Below, one piece after another: positions 27,753 through 37,300 of a stretch of DNA of 64,000 nt. Both the position numbers and the translations under genes were made by a program. Source of the stretch: Xiphias gladius (lineage: Eukaryota; Chordata; Actinopteri; Istiophoriformes; Xiphiidae); assembly GCF_016859285.1 (NCBI RefSeq), contig NC_053409.1, positions 24,461,476 through 24,525,475 on the forward strand. Reading direction: 5' to 3'. Below the pieces are notes generated by a model. The model saw nothing but the letters and a program-made list of their open reading frames with translations, made no database searches and had not been told where the DNA came from. Within the stretch, counting starts at the first letter, position 1; the number at the start of each line of letters is the position of its first letter.

Positions 27753-28237
27753 GGTGTCCTCTTCACTTCCGAACATGTGGGTCTGCCCTCTGAGCATTTA
27801 GTTTGTAGTCTGAGTTCTCTGGGGAATTTGTTAAAAAAAATCAAGTTTTTAAACTCAGCAATAAATCACAGAAGTGCGCAAGTGCGTCTAAACTAAAATG
27901 GACTCATCGGTTAGTCTCGACTTGAAAGGGACGCCATCCATTTATTTTTTATTTTTTAAAAGTCCAGGCGGCAGGGGTGCGTCGAGAGGTTGCATCGAAC
28001 GGTTCCACTCGTGAAAAGCAACCCGCGGGTTCGACCCAAGCAAACGTGCCGATGGTTGTGTAGGTAAACGCGGTGCTTAAGGCCGTCGAGGTACAGAACA
28101 CACAGAACTAGTTCATGGAAGGATGAGAGGTGCGATCATGAAGACAGATCACCTGAGTGTTACATCACAGATTTCCCAGTCAATCTTAAATGCCCCCCCC
28201 CCCCTTAATGAAGATGCCAATTTACCTCATTCTGCAG

Positions 28238-28339
28238 AGGAGAAGCCTCTCCTGTGCCCACCTCCGTGTCCATGAGGAGTGACCAGTCAAAGGATCCACC
28301 TCTGGCATTCAAAGATGGACGCCGTTCTGCTGATAAACG
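28238..28339 (+). CDS. NLR N-terminal exon A1
   Basis: A 102-bp exon after TCTGCAG, phase 2 on both sides, with donor AACG|GTGAGG. It encodes the fish NLR-C repeat motif [21 protein letters not shown]. Its 5' boundary differs from copies A2 and A3. Confidence 0.85.
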
Positions 28340-31300
28340 GTGAGGATTAACTGTGATTATGAGAACTTTGATCTTTTTTCCTTCATCACTCGCTCACGTA
28401 TTGCAGCAGCTGGATGGCTAACAAGTCATTTTTCCCACCCCGGTGGTCTTCCACTTTTCCCTCCAGAGTCCCTCTGAAAAGACCACCTTCTGCTGAACTC
28501 AGCTGTGTGTCCATGAAGAGTGACGGGTCAAAAGGTCACCTCATCGATTTTAGAAAAAGACACTCCTGTCACAAAAAGAAGTAAGCTTTCACTAACATTA
28601 CAATCGAACGCGCACATCCTGAAACGAAACAAAACAAAGAGCGACACATAAAAGTGAATGTACGAAGGGAGAGTAACAAAATAAGCCTCGATCCTAGTGC
28701 CCACGGTGTGCAGTGTAAATGATTTCCTGTGTTTCTGTCAGAAAAAAGCTTAGGAGAGAAGCCTCTCCTGTGCCCACCTCCGTGTCCATGAGGAGTGACC
28801 AGTCAAAGGATCCACCTCTGGCATTCAAGGATGGACGCCGTTCTGCTGATAAACGGTGAGGATTAACTGTGATTATGAGAACTTTGATCTTTTTTCCTTC
28901 ATCACTCGCTCACGTATTGCAGCAGCTAGATGGCTAACAAGTCATTTTTCCCACCCCGGTGGTCTTCCACTTTTCCCTCCAGAGTCCCTCTGAAAAGACC
29001 ACGTTCTGCTGAACTCAGCTGTGTGTCCATGAAGAGTGATGGGTCAAAAGGTCACCTCATCGATTTTAGAAAAAGACACTCCTGTCACAAAAAGAAGTAA
29101 GCTTTCACTAACATTACAATCGAACGCGCACATCCTGAAACGAAACAAAACAAAGAGCGACACATAAAAGTGAATGTACGAAGGGAGAGTAACAAAATAA
29201 GCCTCGATCCTAGTGCCCACGGTGTGCAGTGTAAATTATTTCCTGTGTTTCTGTCAGAAAAAAGCTTAGGAGAGAAGCCTCTCCTGTGCCCACCTCCGTG
29301 TCCATGAGGAGTGACCAGTCAAAGGATCCACCTCTGGCATTCAAAGATGGACGCCGTTCTTCTGCTAAAAGGTGAGGATTACTCAAGTATGAGATGAATT
29401 TGGTTCTTTTTCTATGACACTGGGTATCTGCATCTATAGGCAGACGTATTCACATGTTCAACGCTGTACAGGGCCTGGGTGTACAGCCCACGTGGTCCTA
29501 CTTTTTGGGCTGCACACTGACACGCCATCTTAGGTTAATTGGTGACCAAAATTGCCACACATCCAAAACTATTTACAGGTCTCGGGGAGCGCTGTCGCAA
29601 ACAGTGTGTGAAAAAAGTTGTAAAAAGTCTTTTTGTGCCTCCAGCTGCGCAAAATCTGATAAATTTTTTTGTCTGCAAAATCCAAAGAACTTTGAAAATG
29701 AAAAAATGACTCTGTATAAATGTACGGTAATACTTTTTGATGGCTTGACTTGTCCCCGTCAATCATCATCACACACGTCTACACAGCTACACAGTACTGA
29801 GAGGTGAGCTGAGCAGGGAAAATGACTGAAAATACCTGTGCAGAGGCTTTAAAGCATTGAGGGAATTTAATGACTAACTAGCCAGTATCTAACAAATGTA
29901 GGATACTGGCTGGTTACAAGGAGGCAGGTGAGTCAGTGTTAAAATCAAAATATATTTGCTTTGTGGAGATCAAACACGTGTTTGTGTGGAAGTCAAGAAA
30001 TAGTAGAAGCTAATGTATGAGGTCGCTTCCACAGAATTGACCAGGAGAGCTCAGACGCTCCCAATGGTCAGTCTCCCCTGCTGAATCAAATGAACCTGGA
30101 CTCTGTATTTAAGGTATGTAAATGTGTTACGATACCTTTTTTCCTCTGTTATAAATGTTAACCTCAGTTATATTAATAATAGTGTCCAAACGGAACTTTT
30201 GATGCCAGCAGGCCTTTAAACTGTACAAGGTTGAAATGCTGTTGTGTTCCACGAGTTTGGCATCAATATTGAATTAAATGTTATGTTCCAGGCGCTTAAG
30301 AAGCGCATCGTCACCCATGTGAAGAACGAGCTGAAGGTGTTCCGGAGGGTTCTGACACCAGAGGATGCGGAATCAGACCAGGGGCTGACGGAGGATGAGG
30401 AAGTGATGAGCGATGAGGAGGAGGAAGAGCAGAGGAAGAGCAGCTCGATGGCTTTACTGAAGATCACAATGCACCAGCTGAGGAAAATGGACCAGGAGTT
30501 GCTGTCTGACATTCTGTGGAGCAGTAAGAGGATTTTAAAAACCTTAAACACGCAAGAAGGAATAGATGGGAGATGACTACATTTCTAAACTGTTATAAAC
30601 AGGTTAACGGTCAGTGATTTAAGTAGGGTCCACACAACTCCTGAGCATGGGTTAAACTATGCCAGGGCCCAATGAAGCAGAGCTCCACCTTTTATGTCCA
30701 AAACACTTCGTTGGCAGCTGCAACTTTGAACTCAACAGTTAAGGTGAAGTTAACTTGACGAAAACATCTCAGATTTATGCCTAAATAATCAACTGGAAAA
30801 GTACTTTAATTTTCAAGAACGATAATTAACCATATAAATAATAAAACAAATAAATGATAAACTTAAAATACTTTCCATTCTGTCCAGATCTTTTGAATGT
30901 TAAAGTTATATTTGACTGGTCATCAAACACAAGCCATGTCTGAGGCTTGCTTTCACTGTCCGCAAAATGCAAACTAAATGTCGGGCTTCAGTGTATCTAT
31001 TTTTTTAAAATATGCAAAACACGATGAAATGAAGATTTTTACTCGATAGCAACTGTACAGGATCACCTTAAAATCCTTGCGATTCTGCCCTCAGGTTTTG
31101 CAATTATTGGTTATTACAACGCGGTGGGTTTGAGGATGATGTTGCATTGTGTTTTGGGGATGCACAGATCTGACTCTTTCTCTCCCAGTGTTGATAAGAA
31201 TACCTTAATTCAGGATATCTGTCGACACAGTACCAGTTCAACAGCAGTGCTCTCTTTGTTGTAGATGTAAAATCTGTCTAATGCTACCCTGCTACATGGA

Positions 31301-34300
31301 ACTAACTGGGATCACTCTTATGTGACTGTAAATGCGACACGTAACTATAAGTGAAGACGCCAGCTTGTGCTTATTTTAATGGCATCAATCTAGACAGGTT
31401 AAGAGACTGCATCTCTATAATGTGCCAACAGTATCTTCACCCGAGGACAGACACACAATCATGTTCCACTTGTCTAATACATGAAACACACACAGATCAA
31501 GCTGTAGGATGAGTGGTGTTGTGTTCAAGTGCAGACCTTCCTGCACTTTTACTTGAACCTGGTTACAACCTCACACACCAAAACTTACTTTGCATAAAGC
31601 TCATATTTAGTCTAAACTCATTCTAATTCTTCAAAATAAAATTCCTTTTCAATGATCCCTTTATGTTGTTTGCTCATTTAGGATGGCTGGATCCCATCTC
31701 AAATCAAGTCAAATCTAATCTGAAGAAGAAGTTCCGGCGTTTGTTTGAGGGCATCGCTAAAGCGGGAAACCCGACTCTTCTAAATCAGATCTACACAGAG
31801 CTCTACATCACAGAGGGAGGGACTGGAAAGGTCAATGACGAACACGAGGTCAGACAGATTGAAACGGCGCCCAGGAAACCAGCGAGAGCAGAAGCAGCGA
31901 TCAAATGTCAAGACATCTTTAAATGCGCACCTGAAGGTGTGCAACCTGTACGGTTACTGTTGACGATGGGAGTGGCTGGCATCGGGAAAACACTCTTAAC
32001 ACAGAAGTTCACTCTGGACTGGGCTGAGGGCAAAGCCAACTGGAACATACAGTTCACATTTCCATTCACTTTCAGAGAACTGAATCTGCTAAAAGACAAA
32101 AAATTCAGCTTGATTGAACTTGTTCATCGCTTCTTTAGTGAAACCAAAGAAGCAGGAGTCTGCGCGTTTGACAAGTTCCAGGTTTTGTTCATCTTTGATG
32201 GTCTGGATGAGTGTCGACTTCCCCTGGACTTCCACAACAACGAGATCCTGACCGATGTCACAAAGTCCACGTCAGTGGACGTGCTGCTGACAAACCTCAT
32301 CAGGGGGAGACTGCTTCCCTCTGCTCGCCTCTGGATAACCACACGACCTGCAGCAGCCAGTCAGATCCCTCCTGAGTGTGTTGACATGGTGACAGAGGTC
32401 AGAGGGTTCACTGACCGACAGAAAGAGGAGTACTTCAGGAAGAGATTCAGAGATGAGGAGCAGGCCAGCAGGATCATCGCCCACATCAAGACATCACGAA
32501 GCCTCCACATCATGTGCCACATTCCGGTCTTCTGCTGGATCACTGCTACAGTTCTGGAGGACGTGTTGAAAACAAGAAAGGGAGGAGAGCTGCCCAAGAC
32601 CCTGACTGAGATGTACATCCACTTCCTAGTGGCTCAGTCCAAACAGAAGAACATCAAGTATGATGGAGGAGCGGAGACAGATGCACACTGGAATCCAAAG
32701 ACTAGCAAGATGATATTGTGTCTGGGAAAACTGGCTTTTGAGCAGCTGCAGAAAAGAAACCTGATCTTCTACGAATCAGACCTGACAGAGTGCAGTATTG
32801 ATATCAGAGCAGCCTCAGTGTGCTCAGGAGTGTTCACACAGATCTTTAAAGAGGGGAGAGGGCTGTACTGGGACAAGGTGTTCTGCTTCGTCCATCTGAG
32901 TGTTCAGGAGTTTCTGGCTGCTCTTCATGTCCATCTGACCTTCATCAACACTGGTGTGAATCTCTTTTCAGAAGAACAACAAGCCTGTCAGATATCTAAC
33001 GCAGCCCATGTCAAATCTGAACTAAAATGCCTTCACCAAAGCGCAGTGAACGAGGCCTTACGGAGTCCGAATGGGAACCTGGACTTGTTCCTCCGCTTCC
33101 TACTGGGTCTGTCTCAGCATACCAATCATATTCTTCTACGAGGCCTGGCGACAGAATCAGGAGGGAGACCGCAAACCAATCAGGAAACGATCGATTACAT
33201 CAAGACGAAGACCGGGGAGAATCCCTCTGCAGAGAGAAACATCAATCTGTTCTACTGCCTGAATGAGCTGAACGATCACTCTCTAGAGCAGGAGATCCAA
33301 CAGTACCTGAGTTCAGGGCAACTCTCCACGGAAAAACTCTCTCCTGCTCAGTGGTCAGCTCTGGTCTTCATCTTACTATCATCTGGGAAAGATCTGAATG
33401 TGTTTGACCTGAAGAAATACTCTGCTTCAGAGCTGGGTCTCCTGAGGATGCTGCCAGTGGTCAAAGCCTCCAAAAAATCTGTGTAGGTTTATAGATACGG
33501 GGATAGATCGAACTTACATTATTTGAACACTGCTATCTCTTAATGAGAGGGGAAAAAAGAAATAACTCTTTGTTTTCTATTATTTCCTTGTAAGGCTCGA
33601 TAGCTGTAAGCTGTCAGAGAGAAGTTTTGAAGCTCTGGCTTCAGTTCTCACCTGCCAGTCCTCTTGTCTGAAGGACCTGGATCTGAGTTACAACAACCTG
33701 CAGGATTCAGGAGTGAAGCAGCTCGCGGATGCTCTGGAGTGTCCAGATTGTATACTGGAAGCTCTCAGGTTAGATTACTGAATGTTACTTTGTCTGGCCT
33801 ACTTTAGCGTCATAGCTTCAGCGTGTTCACAGTAGACCAGCTAGTATTTGATGAGGGCTGAGAGGGCACCGTTAATCTCTAAACTAGTCCCTCACTTCTT
33901 GTTACTAACCAGGGGCCGTATTCACTAAACATCCTGAGGCTAAAAGCAGCTCCTAACTGAAGAAGTGAAGAGAAGCTCCAAAAAATAATGTGTATATATC
34001 AATGCAAACTTTAAAATTCATGTCACAGAGCATTTTAGCACTAAAACTAGCACTTACATCTATGAGAAGTTCGAGGCACTTCAGACAACTCCTTAGGCCA
34101 TTCTCAAACCCGTAGTTTGTTTACTCTGGCCCAGATCAGTGGATGAGTTAGTGAGCGAGTGAGCAAAGATTTATTTATATAGCACTTTCAATGAATTAGT
34201 TTTTCAGCACATCCAAAAGACAGAATATGTCTGATCTTAGAGAAACTTCTTAACTGCAAAAAGCACGATTGCTCAAGCTTCTTAACGTGTATTGAAAAGA

Positions 34301-37300
34301 TTAACAGTCGAATCGAAAGTAATTAGTCACTGAAACCTGCTTTCAAGCAGTTGGCAGCTGCGGGTAATGCACCTTGTTAAAGCATATTTTGACGGTGTGC
34401 AAGTTAACAACGATCTGATCAGTGTACCAGCAATTCGAGACACTCTTAATAGCACCAGAGTTGATGGATTGCACAGCTGGGACAGTGGCAAAACGCAGTT
34501 TACAGCACAGATGAACGTTTGTTAGAATTATTCATCAAACCAAAAGTGCTCCAAACCCCACTTTAGCCCATATTAAATAATTACGAACTATCATAAATTA
34601 ATATTTAAGTAAAAAATGCAAGTTTCATTGCCATAGCTGGATTATCCAGTAAAACTGGTTTTAGATGTAGAATTAACCCATGAAAGGATGAAGATCTGTT
34701 TACTCAGCTGGAGGAAATATAGAATCATCATGCAGTTAACCAACCAGTCACTGGAGACATAGCAAAGTTGTCAAACCCCACCGTAGTAGTAGGACTCCTA
34801 GTATTTAAGACAAGATGTTTGTGAATACGGCCCCGGGTATAGATCTGATATTTGTGTTTCACTGAGCATATTTACAAGACAATTGGTTTTAAGTTATGTT
34901 TAAGCTCTTAATTAACCCTGACTTATGCTAAAACTACAGGAGAAATGTTATTTGAGCTCCGTCTCATTCTTGCTTCCTCAGGTTGAGCGGCTGTGAGCTT
35001 ACAAGCACGAGCTGTAAAGCTCTGGCCTCAGTTCTGAGCTCGCCGTCGTCCAGACTGAGAGAGCTTGACCTGAGTAACAACGACCTGCAGGATTCAGGAG
35101 TGAAGCTGCTCTCTGTCGGACTGGGGAGTCCACACTGCAAACTGGAAACTCTCAGGTTAGAGCAGTTTATGATGTTTTTTTATTTTTATTTTTTCTAAAT
35201 ATTAATTTGCTGCAAAGACATGTTGAGTAATAATGTCTGCCTCTTCTGATTTCTGTATCATTTGTGGTTACAGATTTCCCACACTGTCGCATTATTTTGC
35301 ATTCCTCTATATTGCAAAATATCAAAATTTCATAATCTGATGTAACTAATGTAATATTCAAATGTCATTCACTAGAATCAAAGCATATACAAGTCGAACT
35401 GACGCCAGGAAAAAATTGCAAAATCTTCCTGTTATTCGACTATGAAGGTCTTTTTTTTTTCTTACTGTAAATGATCTATCTTTGGCATAAGCAGATCAAA
35501 GACTTCAAAATAATAATAATATTTCAAGCTCCATGAAATGAATTTGATCAATTTCATTAAAACACATTTTCCCATTGTTAGCCATGCTAACAACATGGCT
35601 CCATGGAGGGCAATGTCAGTCGGACAGTCCACCACAGACTGAAATATCTCAGCAGCTGTTATATGGATAGTCATTTTAAGTTGGTTCAGTCCTACATGTT
35701 CCCTCAAGATGAATCCTATTAACTTTGCGGACTTTTCATCCAGCGCCATCATCAGGTCAAGTTTTCAGTTTGTCCGATACTTTGGTTTCTGACTTAATAC
35801 CTGCAAAACCGATGACATTCCCATCAACTGTACTTTTGTGTTTAGTGCTAACTGGCAAATGTTGGCATGCTAACAGGAAATAAACTAAACGTGATAAAGA
35901 TGATACCCACTAATGTAAGCAATTCTATGTTAGCATTATCATTCTGAGCATTTTGCCATGCTAGTGTTAGCATTTGGTACAGTCTCACAAAGAACTAGCA
36001 AATTTAGAGGATTGTGGACAGAATCGTTTTTTGACCTGGTGATGGTGGTAGATGAAAAGTCATGGGATCCCCAAATTTATTATAGCTCATTCTGAGGAGG
36101 ACATGAATGTGTGAACCCAATTTCACGCCGATCCAACCAACAGATGTTGAGATATATCAGTCTGGGACCAAAGTGTTGGACTGCCTGACTGACTGACTGA
36201 CAATGCCATTAATAAAGCCACTGTCCGAGTGTGGCTCCAATATAAAAACCCGTAATGATTTAAAGGGAAAAAAAGTTTGTGTTCTTTTGATTTTTATTTA
36301 TTTATTTATTTTATTTATTTTCTTTTAAAATCGAAGGCAAGCAAGGTTAGAGCATCAGACGCCTGATTTCTGAGAAACATACAATCCTATCTGTATTAAA
36401 GTGATACATGAAATCCCACCCTTCTCAGAGAAAAGCTGTATCCCTGCTCTTCCCAGTTTGAATCAGACCAACTTAAGGCAGGAATCCTGTAAAACCCTCT
36501 CATCCGTTCTGAGCTCGCCGTCGTCCAGACTGAGAGAGCTTGACCTGAGTAACAACGACCTGCAGGATTCAGGAGTGAGGCTGCTCTCCGTTGGACTGGG
36601 GAGTCCACACTGCAAACTGGAAAAACTCAGGTAAGAGTTCGTCGGCTTGTTCGCCGGATGAACAGTTAAAGCCCAGATTAACATGTAGAGTAATATCAGT
36701 GAACGGACAACCTGTGTAGGATTTTCCTCTGCTTACTTAATTTTGTTCCTAACATTTGATGCTGATTAATGATGATATTTTTTTTTGAGTTTGAAATTGA
36801 AAATAGCACAAATAGCTTTTAAAATTCTGTCACAAATTGATTCAAGAAGCCTGCAAGTGGTTGTAATGAAAATACAAAACGGTAAATTCATTCCACTGTT
36901 ACATTTGAGTCTGTGGTTGTTTTCCTCTCTCTTGCAACACTGGGAGTTCAAGAAGAGTATGCTCACGTCATTTACAGTAATACCTGTGTGTAGTGCAGCA
37001 ATACGTATGTTACACCGTGTGTGCTTGTAGGTTGTCAGGCTGTCTGATCACAAGGGAAGGCTGTACCTCTCTGGCCTCAGCTCTGAGGTCCAAGCCCTCC
37101 CACCCGAGAGAGCTGGACCTGAGCTACAATCATCCAGGAGCCTCAGGAGTGAAGCTGCTCTCTGCCGGACTGGAGAGTCCAGGATCGCGACTCAGGTATG
37201 AAGAGGCTGTCGAGCTATTCCCAGTAGCAGTGTTAGAGTTTGGAACTAAGTGGCTGAACGATGTTTTTGCCGTTAAGATGTTTTAATATGTTGTGCTCTG

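Noticed and set aside
28020..28035. GGTTCGACCC, similar to a tRNA B box
   Set aside because: No matching A box at the right distance and no cloverleaf could be drawn by eye.
28241..29371. Regular repeat spacing that might suggest a CRISPR-like array
   Set aside because: The units are 516 bp with coding exons and consensus splice sites, in a vertebrate genome; this is an exon-array duplication.
29454..29807. 117-codon + strand frame between NLR exons A3 and the linker
   Set aside because: No domain, and no phase-compatible splice sites needed; phases of the flanking NLR exons join perfectly without it.
33483..33486. TAG after the NACHT exon read as a true premature stop (pseudogene)
   Set aside because: A GT donor precedes it and the next LRR exon joins in phase, so the stop is intronic in the spliced transcript.
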